Assembly: GCA_963789885.1 (NCBI GenBank)
Contig: CAWBNB010000042.1
Coordinates: 1-64,000, forward strand
Origin: DATEDA01 sp963789885
GTDB lineage: Bacteria; Pseudomonadota; Gammaproteobacteria; Burkholderiales; SG8-39
Length of the DNA stretch: 64,000 nucleotides
Direction: 5' to 3'
Position numbers and translations under genes: made by a program. Below, piece after piece: positions 1 through 7,010 of this stretch. The stretch's first letter is position 1; the number at the start of each line of letters is the position of its first letter. The notes beneath the pieces were generated by a model. The model had not been told where the DNA came from and did not search any database. It worked only from the letters and a program-made list of their open reading frames with translations.

Positions 1-19
1 TCGGCTTAGCACCGCCCGC

Positions 20-286
20 CTAGGGCTTCACTAGGCGCAGCTTGCCCTGCGCGTCCATACCACCCCTGAGGACGTCCTCGAAGCTCTCTTCGGACTCGAG
101 CTCGCCCGACTCGTCGAAGATCTGGAGCGTGACTGGCGGGTTCAACCTCGCGTACGCCCTCGCAAACTGCAGCGCCCGCTGGCGCGTCTGAAAGAACAGC
201 TCCGAGCGGGACCGAGGCGTCACCATCGTCCAGCCATGGGATTCCCTCGGCTTGACGAGGATCCTGCCCGGTGTCGCGGATGTCAT
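20..286 (-). CDS. Small DUF2188-like hypothetical protein
   Basis: The protein has about 88 residues and no recognised catalytic motif. It contains a GWTMVTPRSR segment followed by an amphipathic stretch (FFQTRQRALQFARAYA) and an IFDESGEL segment. That layout, an aromatic strand, a helix and a polar strand, is seen in short DUF2188-type proteins. An in-frame GTG at 358 would add 24 residues; I chose the ATG at 286 because the homologous-looking core starts just after it, but neither start has a clear ribosome binding site. Function is unknown. The reading frame uses G/C-ending codons like its neighbours. Confidence 0.5.
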   Translation of the reverse strand: MTSATPGRILVKPRESHGWTMVTPRSRSELFFQTRQRALQFARAYARLNPPVTLQIFDESGELESEESFEDVLRGGMDAQGKLRLVKP

Positions 287-551
287 GGCGTGGGTCGCGC
301 TGTGAATCTGGAACAAGCGTACCGGTCCGTGCCGGCGCTGACGGTGAAAGATCGTCACATCGGACGAGCGGTGGCCCGACCATCGGCAGTAGCGAGGGAG
401 ATGGTGCAGTCGGCAGTGCTAGGCGGCGAAGCGCCGAAGGATGCGCTGGCAAGGATCGCAGCGCGCGCCGACCAGGAGCTTAAGCGCGCCCAGAAGGCAC
501 GCCGGGCTTTAGACAAGCCGGGGCATGGACGAGCGCCCCAGCGATCCTGCG

Positions 552-734
552 TCAGTGGCTGGTCTTCTGACTTTCACCGCTTGAAGCGGTGCTCTCCGAA
601 TCCCGTCTCACGACGTAGGGGTTGTACTGACACCCGCGCCAGTTCGTGACGGCCGAGCACGGCCCTGCGTCGGCGATTGGGACAATCGTGCAACCCGAGA
701 GCAACAGCAGCGGCAGCAGCAACACGTGGCGCAT
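552..734 (-). CDS. Small outer-membrane lipoprotein (60 aa)
   Basis: The ORF begins MRHVLLLPLLLLSGC, a short positively charged n-region, a leucine-rich h-region and an LSGC lipobox, so the mature protein should start at Cys15 and be lipid-anchored. The mature part is only about 46 residues, polar, with two more cysteines (GPCSA, RGCQY). The start is fixed by a purine-rich Shine-Dalgarno (GAGGGGGA) just upstream on the minus strand; a longer in-frame extension has no signal logic. No partner gene is adjacent. The role is unknown. Confidence 0.6.
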   Translation of the reverse strand: MRHVLLLPLLLLSGCTIVPIADAGPCSAVTNWRGCQYNPYVVRRDSESTASSGESQKTSH

Positions 735-1105
735 CGGAACTTCCCCCTCGATAGAGCAGCTAGCGTCAGCATACCCCCGGCGCGAAGCGCGCGCGCGGAC
801 CGGTGGTGCAGCGGTGCCACAAGGTGCCTGGACGGGATTCGATCGTGCCTCGCCTGCCGGCACGGCCGTGGGATACGCCCGCCCGGGCAGGGGGAACCCG
901 GGGCCGACACGGCCCCCCGGGCTGCATCCCGGCGCACCAGCATCAGGGCACCGGCGCCGGGTTCGGGCAGGGGGCTCGGCGAGAGGTTACGCTGTAACAA
1001 TTCCCGGGCATTCCGGGGCGGGAGGGTGAGCGTCGGACAGAAACTCGCGGGGGGCTGCGTCGTCGAACCCCAGATGGATGGTTCGAACTGAACGAGGAGG
1101 TTCAC
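735..1105. other. Intergenic region, 371 bases
   Basis: No gene is supported here; the open frames are shadows with atypical composition. The stretch contains GC-rich dyads, for example GGGGCC-GACAC-GGCCCC near 899-915. It also provides the promoter and leader space for the divergent lipoprotein and DUF2189 genes. Confidence 0.4.
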
Positions 1106-1879
1106 ATGGTTGAGACCGTTCCGCATCCGGGCGATCTGATGGAAACGCCGGACATCCGCAAAGTCGGCGTCGGACGCCCGTTCGTATGGCTGAAGAAGGG
1201 CTTGAGGGATCTCGTGCGCGTGCCGGGCCCGAGCCTCGCGTACGGCGTCGCCTTCGCCGCCGTGGGCGCGCTGATCGTCGCGCTCGCCTGGGGCCGTGGG
1301 CACATCGCGCCGGCCCTGCTGACCGGGTTCCTGCTGGTGGCGCCGTTCCTGGCCGGCGTGCTCTACGACCTGTCGCGCCAGCTCGAAGGGGGCGGGCCGG
1401 TGAACAGCGTCGCCGCGCTCCATGCGTGGAAGCGGAACTCGGGGTCGATCTCGCTCTTCGGCCTGCTGCTCGCGCTGACGCTCATCATGTGGGAGCGCGT
1501 GTCGGCGGTCCTCTTCGCGCTCTTCTACGGCGGGCGCGTGCCGGACCTGCGCAACTTCGTCGGCGATGTGCTGCTATCGGGGCATTACGACGACCTGCTC
1601 GTTGCCTACTTCGGCGTCGGCGGCCTCATCGCCGTCGCCGTGTACGCGTTCAGCGTCGTATCGCTGCCGATGATGCTCGACCGCGACGTCGACGTCGCGA
1701 CCGCGATCGTGACGAGCGTGCAGTGCGTCGCGCGCAATCCGGCCCCGATGCTGCTCTGGGCGGTGATCATCGTGGTGCTGATGGCGATCGGCTTCGCCAC
1801 CTGGATGGTCGGCCTGGTGCTCGTCTTCCCGTGGCTGGGCCACGCGAGCTGGCACGCGTACAAGGACCTGGTGGAGTAG
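1106..1879 (+). CDS. DUF2189 family inner-membrane protein
   Basis: The protein has 257 residues. A soluble N-terminus of about 40 residues (IRKVGVGRPFVWLKKGLRDL) precedes about six hydrophobic segments, including pairs near residues 48-85, 115-140, 165-190 and 225-250. This conserved 'R..... PF.WL..G..D' opening followed by a helical membrane domain is typical of DUF2189 proteins, which are common in Proteobacteria and uncharacterised. The ATG at 1106 follows a good GAGGAGG site. It runs convergently with the small zinc-finger-like gene and is separated from it by two palindromes. Confidence 0.85.
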   Translation: MVETVPHPGDLMETPDIRKVGVGRPFVWLKKGLRDLVRVPGPSLAYGVAFAAVGALIVALAWGRGHIAPALLTGFLLVAPFLAGVLYDLSRQLEGGGPVNSVAALHAWKRNSGSISLFGLLLALTLIMWERVSAVLFALFYGGRVPDLRNFVGDVLLSGHYDDLLVAYFGVGGLIAVAVYAFSVVSLPMMLDRDVDVATAIVTSVQCVARNPAPMLLWAVIIVVLMAIGFATWMVGLVLVFPWLGHASWHAYKDLVE

Positions 1880-1916
1880 CGCTCCGATGGTGGAGCGCTC
1901 CGCGCGGACTCCCCGG

Positions 1917-1946
1917 GGGCGCCGATCGGCGCCCACGCCTAGGCGT
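1917..1946. terminator. Twin palindromes between convergent genes
   Basis: GGGCGCCGATCGGCGCCC (1917-1934) is a perfect 18-bp palindrome and is followed directly by ACGCCTAGGCGT (1935-1946), another perfect palindrome that touches the stop of the minus-strand gene. Both could form hairpins in either transcript. No U-tract follows, so a rho-independent terminator is only inferred from the position. Confidence 0.45.
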
Positions 1947-2191
1947 TAGGCGGCTTCCCGCTCCAGCTCCGCCGTCACGACCTCGACGGCCTCGGCCGGC
2001 ACCTCGACCGCCACTTCGACCGGCACCTTCGGCCCGTAGGACACGTTCGAGCGCTGGTAGATACGCCGGACGTGGTTGGGGCAATAGCTGTACTCCGGCT
2101 GCACGGGCTTCCCGCAGAACAGGAGGAACCCCTGTTCGTTCTTCTCGCCGCCGTGGAACTGGCACCCCCGGACGGGCATGTTGATGACCAT
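1946..2191 (-). CDS. GcrA C-terminal-like zinc-finger mini-protein
   Basis: An 81-residue protein. The core reads RGCQFHGG, then LFCGKPV, then YCPNHVRRIYQ, so Cys10, Cys26, Cys37 and His40 are spaced like the C-terminal metal-binding-like module of the GcrA cell-cycle regulator family, but the DNA-binding N-terminal half of GcrA is absent. An acidic, alternating Glu-Val/Ala tail follows (residues 56-80). The ATG at 2191 is chosen because all recognisable sequence starts there. It is transcribed convergently with the DUF2189 gene and divergently from metC. Zinc binding and any regulatory role are inferences. Confidence 0.6.
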   Translation of the reverse strand: MVINMPVRGCQFHGGEKNEQGFLLFCGKPVQPEYSYCPNHVRRIYQRSNVSYGPKVPVEVAVEVPAEAVEVVTAELEREAA

Positions 2192-2323
2192 GGCTTTTCC
2201 TTGAATGTCGTTTCGAACCTGGAACTGACGGCGTTTGGGGCGCCGAGTTCCCGAACCGGGGGGGTTTAGAGGGAACGCTCGAACCGGGCACAATAAGCCC
2301 CTGCCCGAGCCACGGACCCATCC

Positions 2324-3499
2324 ATGCACGACGACACCAAGGCGGTGCACGCCGGCCGCCACCCCGAACGCTTCGAAGGTGCGGTCAATCCGCCGGTTTT
2401 CCATGCCTCGACGATCCTTTCGCTCACGCTCGAGGACTGGGACCGCAAAAGGGCTGCCCGCGCCCGCGACGTCCCCGGGACCTACTACGGCCGGCTCGGC
2501 ACGCCGACGACCCACGCGCTCGAGGAGGCGCTTACGGCGCTCGAGGGCGGCTACCGCACGATGCTCGTGCCGTCGGGCCTCGCGGCGTGCACCACGGCGC
2601 TCCTCGCGTTCGTGGAGCAGGGCGCGCACGTCCTCGTTCCCGACTCGGTCTACGCGCCGACGCGCAACTTCGCGACGCGCTTCCTCAAGCGGTTCGGCGT
2701 CGAAACGACCTTCTACGACCCGCTCGCCGGGGCGGGGATCGCCGCGCTCGTCCGCGACGCGACGCGGGTGATCTTCCTCGAGTCGCCCGGCTCGCTCACC
2801 TTCGAGATCCAGGACGTGCCGGCGATCTGCAGAGTCGCGCGCGCGCGCGGGATCGTCACGATGATCGACAATACCTGGGCGACGCCCCTTTACTGCAAGC
2901 CGCTCGCACTCGGCGTCGACGTGTCGATCCAGGCGGCGACGAAGTACGTCGTCGGGCACTCGGACGCGATGCTCGGCGCGATCACCGTGAACGAGTCCGC
3001 ATGGCCGAGGCTGCGGAGCACGCACTACGAGCTCGGTCACAGCGCCGGTCCCGACGACGTCTACCTCGCGCAGCGGGGCCTCCGGACGATGGCGGTGCGC
3101 CTCGCGCGCCACTGGGAGACCGGAGTTCGCCTCGCCGAGTGGATCGGCCGCCAACCCGAGGTGGAGCGCGTGCTTCACCCTGCGCTGCCGGGCGATCCCG
3201 GCCATGCGCTCTGGAAGCGCGACTTCACCGGCGCATCGGGCCTCTTCGGAATCGTGCTGAAGCCGGTCGGCGCGAAGGCCTTCGCGGCGCTCGTCGACGG
3301 ACTCGAGCTCTTCGGGCTAGGCGCGTCGTGGGGCGGGTTCGAGAGCCTGATCATGCCGATCCATCCCGAAGAGGTGCGCTCGGCCACGAAATGGAGCGCG
3401 GCCGGCCCGTGCTTCCGCATCCACGCCGGGCTCGAGCATCCGGACGACCTGACCGCCGATCTCGCGGCGGGATTCGCGCGGCTGCGCGCCGCACTGTGA
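2324..3499 (+). CDS. metC: Cystathionine beta-lyase (MetC-type PLP enzyme)
   Basis: A full-length (391 aa) Cys/Met metabolism PLP enzyme. It converts cystathionine to homocysteine, ammonia and pyruvate, or acts on a related thioether, in the cytoplasm. Recognisable elements are the N-terminal VHAGRHP and NPPVFHASTI motifs, TYYGRLGTPT for PLP phosphate binding from the neighbouring subunit, LVPSGLAA, the aspartate of TMIDNTWATP that contacts the pyridine nitrogen, and the Schiff-base lysine in AATKYVVGHSDAMLG near residue 206. The C-terminal GLGASWGGFESL loop is the form found in MetC rather than MetB. A cupin gene follows 26 bp downstream, probably in the same transcript. Confidence 0.88.
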   Translation: MHDDTKAVHAGRHPERFEGAVNPPVFHASTILSLTLEDWDRKRAARARDVPGTYYGRLGTPTTHALEEALTALEGGYRTMLVPSGLAACTTALLAFVEQGAHVLVPDSVYAPTRNFATRFLKRFGVETTFYDPLAGAGIAALVRDATRVIFLESPGSLTFEIQDVPAICRVARARGIVTMIDNTWATPLYCKPLALGVDVSIQAATKYVVGHSDAMLGAITVNESAWPRLRSTHYELGHSAGPDDVYLAQRGLRTMAVRLARHWETGVRLAEWIGRQPEVERVLHPALPGDPGHALWKRDFTGASGLFGIVLKPVGAKAFAALVDGLELFGLGASWGGFESLIMPIHPEEVRSATKWSAAGPCFRIHAGLEHPDDLTADLAAGFARLRAAL

Positions 3500-3525
3500 A
3501 CTTGAACGAAGGAGGCTTGAAGAAA

Positions 3526-3897
3526 ATGACCACCCGCACGCCCGCAATGCCCCAGCTCGACGCGCTCGGCCCGCTCGCTTCGCGCTATGTCGACGTCGAC
3601 AAGCTGCCGTGGAAGCCGTCCCCGTTCCCTGGCGTCGACATCAAGGTGCTGATGGAAGATCCGGAGACCGGGCTCACGACGTCGCTCACCCGGTTCGCGC
3701 CCGGCGCCGTGCTGCCGATGCATGAGCACACCGCGCTCGAGCAGAGCTGGGTCATTCAGGGCCGGCTCGTCGACGAGGAGGGCGAGGTCACCGCCGGCAA
3801 CTACGTCTGGCGGCCGGGCGGCAGCCGTCACATCGCGCGCGCGCCCGAAGGCTGCCTCGTGCTCGGGTTCTTCCTGAAGCCGAACAAGTTCCTCTGA
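3526..3897 (+). CDS. ChrR-like cupin domain protein
   Basis: A 123-residue single-domain cupin. The metal-site motif reads PMHEHTALEQSWVIQG (two His and a Glu from motif 1), and motif 2 is WRPGGSRHIA. This resembles the cupin of ChrR anti-sigma factors and of small acetylacetone-dioxygenase-like enzymes, but no zinc-binding anti-sigma N-terminus is present. The ATG at 3526 follows a strong GAAGGAGG site. The gene lies 26 bp after metC. Its last 70 bases overlap the 3' end of the opposing HdeD-like gene. Substrate unknown. Confidence 0.75.
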   Translation: MTTRTPAMPQLDALGPLASRYVDVDKLPWKPSPFPGVDIKVLMEDPETGLTTSLTRFAPGAVLPMHEHTALEQSWVIQGRLVDEEGEVTAGNYVWRPGGSRHIARAPEGCLVLGFFLKPNKFL

Positions 3898-4451
3898 GCG
3901 AGCCGCTCGCCCGCGAGCGCGAGCCGGAGGCACGCCGCGCCCTGCGCGGCCGCGGCGAGGCCGAACGCGATACCGAGCGCGGGGACCGCGCGCAGCGGCC
4001 ACTCGAGCCCGATCGCTACCCCGAGCGCGACGATCAGTAGTCCGGCCGCGAGCGCCGTCGACGATTGCGCGTGCGGCCGCACGGCCGCGGCGACCGCCTG
4101 CGCCAGGCCGCCGAACGAGAGCGTCACCGACACCGCGGCGAGCAACAGCAGCGGGCCAACGAGCGGATCCACCAGCAGCAGGCCGCCGCAGACGGCGTAC
4201 GCAGCCCCGACGGCGGCGAGCAGGCCGCGGGCCTGCGCGCCGTCCGCGACAAGCGCTACGCCGGCGTAGGCGATGCCAAGCGCGACGAGCGACCCGCCGA
4301 GCGCGGTGGCCGCCGATCCTGGCGCGAGGCCGACGCCGGCGGTGACGAGAAGGAACGCGACCGTGAAAAGCAGGATCGCCAGCGCCTTGTTGGTCCCGGC
4401 ATGGATGGCGAGCGCCGCGCGCCTCGGACGCATCAATTGCGGCCGGAGCAT
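3828..4451 (-). CDS. HdeD/DUF308-like membrane protein
   Basis: About 207 residues with six hydrophobic helices rich in Ala, Gly, Leu and Val (for example LAILLFTVAFLLVTAGVGLA and LLLLAAVSVTLSFGGLAQA). The repeated two-helix pattern, with a short glycine-rich turn between helices, is that of the HdeD/DUF308 family, whose E. coli member is linked to acid tolerance. The start is uncertain: ATG at 4451 or 4433, neither with a strong ribosome site. The 3' end overlaps the cupin gene on the other strand by 70 bp, so the two transcripts converge. Confidence 0.6.
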   Translation of the reverse strand: MLRPQLMRPRRAALAIHAGTNKALAILLFTVAFLLVTAGVGLAPGSAATALGGSLVALGIAYAGVALVADGAQARGLLAAVGAAYAVCGGLLLVDPLVGPLLLLAAVSVTLSFGGLAQAVAAAVRPHAQSSTALAAGLLIVALGVAIGLEWPLRAVPALGIAFGLAAAAQGAACLRLALAGERLAQRNLFGFRKNPSTRQPSGARAM

Positions 4452-4734
4452 CGCGGCACCGACTGCGGTGGATAGCAGGGTGATCCCATAACGGTTGCAC
4501 GAACGCCTGCGCGTTCGCCCAGCCGTGGCGTCGCATGCGGCGTGCCTGGACCTCGTACTTCGGAAACCGCTGTCGCCCCAGCGAGTTCGTTTGCCGCTTC
4601 GCACGCGCCCAGTCGCAAGTTTTACCGGCATAGCCGTGCGGGTTGTAAGAATTGCTCGCCACGGACGCGCCTGGCCGCAGCGAACCCTCGGCTCCGGCTA
4701 GAATGGCCATTAACCGATTTCTCGGGATCTCCCA

Positions 4735-5676
4735 ATGGCCAAACCGAAGATCGAAGGCTCGTTCGTCGCGCTCGTGACCCCGTTCAACAAGGACGGCTCG
4801 CTCGACTTCGGGGCGTTCCGCGCGCTGCTCGAGTTCCAGGCGGCCCACGGCACTCGCGCCGTGCTGTTCATGGGTTCGACCGGAGAGACGTCGCTCCTCT
4901 CGCCGGAAGAGAAGAAACAGTTGATCGTCGAGACGGCGAGGATGAAGAGCGGGAAGATGCTCTTCTTCTACGGCTGCACCGGGAACAACACCGAAGCCAC
5001 GATCGCCAACGTCCGCTTCGCGCAGGCGAACGGCGCCGATGGCGCGATCCTCGCCGCGCCGGCGTACATCTGCGGCGCGGAAGCCGATATCGAGCAGTTC
5101 TTCCTCGAGGTCGCCGACTCGGTCGATCTGCCGTTGGGGATCTACAACAACCCGCCGCGCGTGAAGACCGACCTCCACTGGGACCACCTGCTGCGACTGT
5201 TCAGGCATCCGAACTACGTGGTGCACAAGGAGTCCACGACGCGGGTCGGGCAGGTCGCGCAGATCCTCGCCGCGCAACCCGAGGTGTCGGTGATGTGCTG
5301 CGACTCCCCGAACCTCGGGCTGGTCGTGCCGACGATGTCGCTCGGCGGCCACGGCACTGCGAACATGACCGGCAACATCGCACCGGCGGAGATGGCGACG
5401 ATCTCCGCGCCGTGGCGGGGCTACGCGGAGGCCGAAGGGTTCAAGGAGACGTACCTGCGGCTGCTGCCGCTCCTGCACTACACGTACTCGGCGATCAACC
5501 CGGTCGCGGTGAAGTCGCTGATGAAGGCGGTCGGGCTGCCGGTCGGCGAGCTGCGGCGTCCGCTGCGCGGGCTCGAAGGCGAGGCGCTCGCGAAGGGCGT
5601 CCAGATCGTGAAGACGCTCGGGCTCGACCGGAAGTACGGGTTCAAGATCGGGCCGTCGCTCGCCGCGGCCGCGTAG
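4735..5676 (+). CDS. DapA-family aldolase/lyase
   Basis: A 313-residue TIM-barrel enzyme of the dihydrodipicolinate synthase/N-acetylneuraminate lyase superfamily. Visible signatures are VALVTPF, the GSTGET substrate-carboxylate loop (here Ser replaces the first Thr of GTTGE), the catalytic tyrosine in LGIYNNPPR and the Schiff-base lysine in YVVHKEST. The GSTGET variant and the neighbouring Rid protein rather than lysine-biosynthesis genes suggest a catabolic aldolase or dehydratase acting on a 2-keto acid, not DapA itself. The ridA-like gene follows after 31 bp. Confidence 0.8.
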   Translation: MAKPKIEGSFVALVTPFNKDGSLDFGAFRALLEFQAAHGTRAVLFMGSTGETSLLSPEEKKQLIVETARMKSGKMLFFYGCTGNNTEATIANVRFAQANGADGAILAAPAYICGAEADIEQFFLEVADSVDLPLGIYNNPPRVKTDLHWDHLLRLFRHPNYVVHKESTTRVGQVAQILAAQPEVSVMCCDSPNLGLVVPTMSLGGHGTANMTGNIAPAEMATISAPWRGYAEAEGFKETYLRLLPLLHYTYSAINPVAVKSLMKAVGLPVGELRRPLRGLEGEALAKGVQIVKTLGLDRKYGFKIGPSLAAAA

Positions 5677-5707
5677 CGCAAGAGAAAATCGCGATCGAGG
5701 AGGAGCC

Positions 5708-6109
5708 GTGCCGAAACGAACCCGAGTGTCCAGCCCCAACGTCGCGGAGCCCGCGCCGGGGATGTGGTCGAACGCAATCCGCGTCGGTGATGCCCTGCAC
5801 GTGTCCGGCATGACCTCGCGCGCGAACGACGGCGTGACGATCGAGGGCGCGAACGAGTACGAGCAGGCGAAGGTGATCTTCGGGAAGATCCGGTACCTCG
5901 TCGAGGCCGCCGGCGGGACGATGGCCGACGTGGCGAAGGTGACGATCTACGTCACGAACATCAAGCACAACACCGAGGTCTGGCGCGCGCGGAAGGAAGC
6001 ATTCACCGGCGACTTCCCGGCCTCGACACTCGTCGAGGTCAGCGCGCTCGCGAAGCCGGAGATCCTGGTCGAGATCGAGGCGATCGCCTACATCGGCTCG
6101 AGCCGCTAG
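5708..6109 (+). CDS. Rid family (YjgF/YER057c) protein
   Basis: A 133-residue Rid-fold protein with the family signature near the C-terminus (VEVSALAKPEILVEIEAIA) and the GG.MADVAKVTIYVTN segment. RidA proteins hydrolyse reactive enamine/imine intermediates made by PLP enzymes. The key arginine that follows Pro-Ala in true RidA is replaced here by Ser (FPASTLVEV), so this is probably a RidA-like subfamily without classical imine deaminase activity. The start is GTG at 5708 with an overlapping GAGGAGGAG ribosome site. The stop lies 14 bp from the ancestral egtB stop at the island edge. Confidence 0.8.
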   Translation: MPKRTRVSSPNVAEPAPGMWSNAIRVGDALHVSGMTSRANDGVTIEGANEYEQAKVIFGKIRYLVEAAGGTMADVAKVTIYVTNIKHNTEVWRARKEAFTGDFPASTLVEVSALAKPEILVEIEAIAYIGSSR

Positions 6110-6123
6110 ACCGGGCGCGCGCT

Positions 6124-6154
6124 CTACCCGGCGAGCCGGATCCCCATGAACTGC
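6124..6154 (-). pseudogene. Displaced 3' end of egtB (left island scar)
   Basis: Read on the minus strand this short segment encodes QFMGIRLAG and a stop. That matches the end of the intact EgtB at 23119 (QFMGIRLADQS stop), with different codons: CGG-CTC-GCC here and AGA-TTG-GCC there. It is the original chromosomal end of egtB, separated from the rest of the gene by the 17 kb insertion. Before insertion egtB would have ended here, 14 bp from the convergent Rid-family gene. Confidence 0.75.
6139..6154 (+). repeat. attL core, 16-bp direct repeat
   Basis: GATCCCCATGAACTGC occurs here and again at 23140-23155 in the same orientation with no mismatch. The copies are 17,001 bp apart and bracket the integrase-bearing island. 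Sequence left of this copy is chromosomal (ancestral egtB end); sequence right of it belongs to the element. Confidence 0.82.
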
Positions 6155-6254
6155 TGCGACTGTTCGCCGAGAATTCTGCTGTTACGTCCCGTCTTGTTTT
6201 CAGTGGGTTGCGTGCGCTCGCGTGTCGCTGCGTCCATATGATTTCAGGGGGTAC

Positions 6255-6274
6255 AGTGGCACGCGAGTGGCACG
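6255..6274 (+). repeat. Paired AGTGGCACG repeats near attL
   Basis: AGTGGCACG occurs at 6255-6263 and 6266-6274, an 11-bp step (one helical turn), about 100 bp inside the left attachment core. Short phased repeats at this distance are typical arm-type sites for tyrosine recombinases; binding is inferred. Confidence 0.4.
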
Positions 6275-6282
6275 GGGCGGCG

Positions 6283-6370
6283 AAGACGCGCCCCGCGCTA
6301 ACTGTCACGCTGGCTAGGCAGCCGCCGAGCGCACTGAGCTCTGGGAACAGACTTCGGCGCAGGGGACTAT
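6283..6370 (+). repeat. Diverged ~85-bp repeat, copy 1
   Basis: The sequence around GCGCTAACTGTCACGCTGGC, then GCTCTGGGAACAGACTTCGG, then CAGGGGACT, aligns by eye with 15101-15184 at roughly three quarters identity in the same orientation. It may be an older element end or a shared regulatory segment. Confidence 0.45.
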
Positions 6371-6598
6371 GAGTTGGAACCGTAGCTTAACTACTTGATC
6401 TCTGGCCCGCCCTCATTCGCCAAAGCGCGCCAAGACCCGCGGACGGATCTACGTTTTCTCTACGGCGCGTGAATGGCGGCTTCCCGCCCCTTCCTACCTA
6501 TCGAGCGCTAGCGAAGCGGCCTTTCGCGAATTTCGCTGGACGGCCGAGGCTGTGTGAAAACTCCAAAAAAGGATGTCGCGACCGCTACTGCCGTGAAA

Positions 6599-6823
6599 TC
6601 ACCAGGCCACCGACTGAAACGCAGTGTCACGCCGAAATGTAAGCAGCCAGCGTTGGGTGGAGACACCGGCGACTAACATTAGGGCGTTGCCAGAATCAAA
6701 TGCAGACCAATCTCCAGAAACAAACATAACGAGAAGTGGTAGTGCCACACACAAGAATGACACTGCGACCGTTATCGCAGATGTCATGCGATTCGTTGAA
6801 CCAGACAAATTGCGCAACCCCAA
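6599..6823 (-). CDS. Possible small membrane protein
   Basis: The 74-codon frame encodes one or two hydrophobic segments (SAITVAVSFLCVALPLLVMF, then ALMLVAGVST). There is no recognised family and no clear ribosome site. It lies in an otherwise non-coding left arm of the element. It could be a genuine small membrane protein or chance, so it is kept at low confidence. Confidence 0.25.
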   Translation of the reverse strand: MGLRNLSGSTNRMTSAITVAVSFLCVALPLLVMFVSGDWSAFDSGNALMLVAGVSTQRWLLTFRRDTAFQSVAW

Positions 6824-7010
6824 GGAACTACAAGCGAGCGTGCCGACAATCTACGGTCGCTGTTTCTGATCTGGGGTGGGACGGCACGGCTGCTAGCCCG
6901 GAGACAGCGCGCTACTGTCGGAGCTCGACGGCCAGGCGCGCGCGGATCTGGACGCGCTCACCGATCGCGAGGCCGCCGCGTGCACGCTGCACCTCCTCCT
7001 CGATAGCGAA

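Larger units (their letters stand above)
6155..6896. other. Left arm of the element, no solid gene
   Basis: Only a doubtful 74-codon membrane ORF (6599-6823, minus strand) lies here. The first 220 bp hold short direct repeats and an 85-bp sequence that recurs in diverged form near 15.1 kb. From 6897 a coding frame opens that leads into the AAA+ gene without a start codon. Confidence 0.5.

Noticed and set aside
236..649. Plus-strand ORF with a helix-rich segment resembling a solute-binding protein C-terminus
   Set aside because: It overlaps the better-supported DUF2188-like and lipoprotein genes, has no signal peptide or ribosome site, and the rest of the frame is compositionally nonsense.
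4452..4734. Minus-strand peptide-like frame (RQTNSLGRQRFPKYEVQARR) between the HdeD-like and DapA-like genes
   Set aside because: No start, no family recognised, and it continues through the antisense of the DapA-like gene; most likely chance coding bias, though a remnant cannot be excluded.
3175..5811. Very long minus-strand ORF (878 codons) antisense to metC, cupin and DapA-like genes
   Set aside because: High GC removes stop codons; the composition (Arg/Ala/Gly-rich) is that of a shadow frame and the plus-strand genes are recognisable families.
5676..6109. Rid-family gene as part of the integrated element
   Set aside because: The 16-bp core begins at 6139, after its stop, and the ancestral egtB end lies between the two; the gene is chromosomal.
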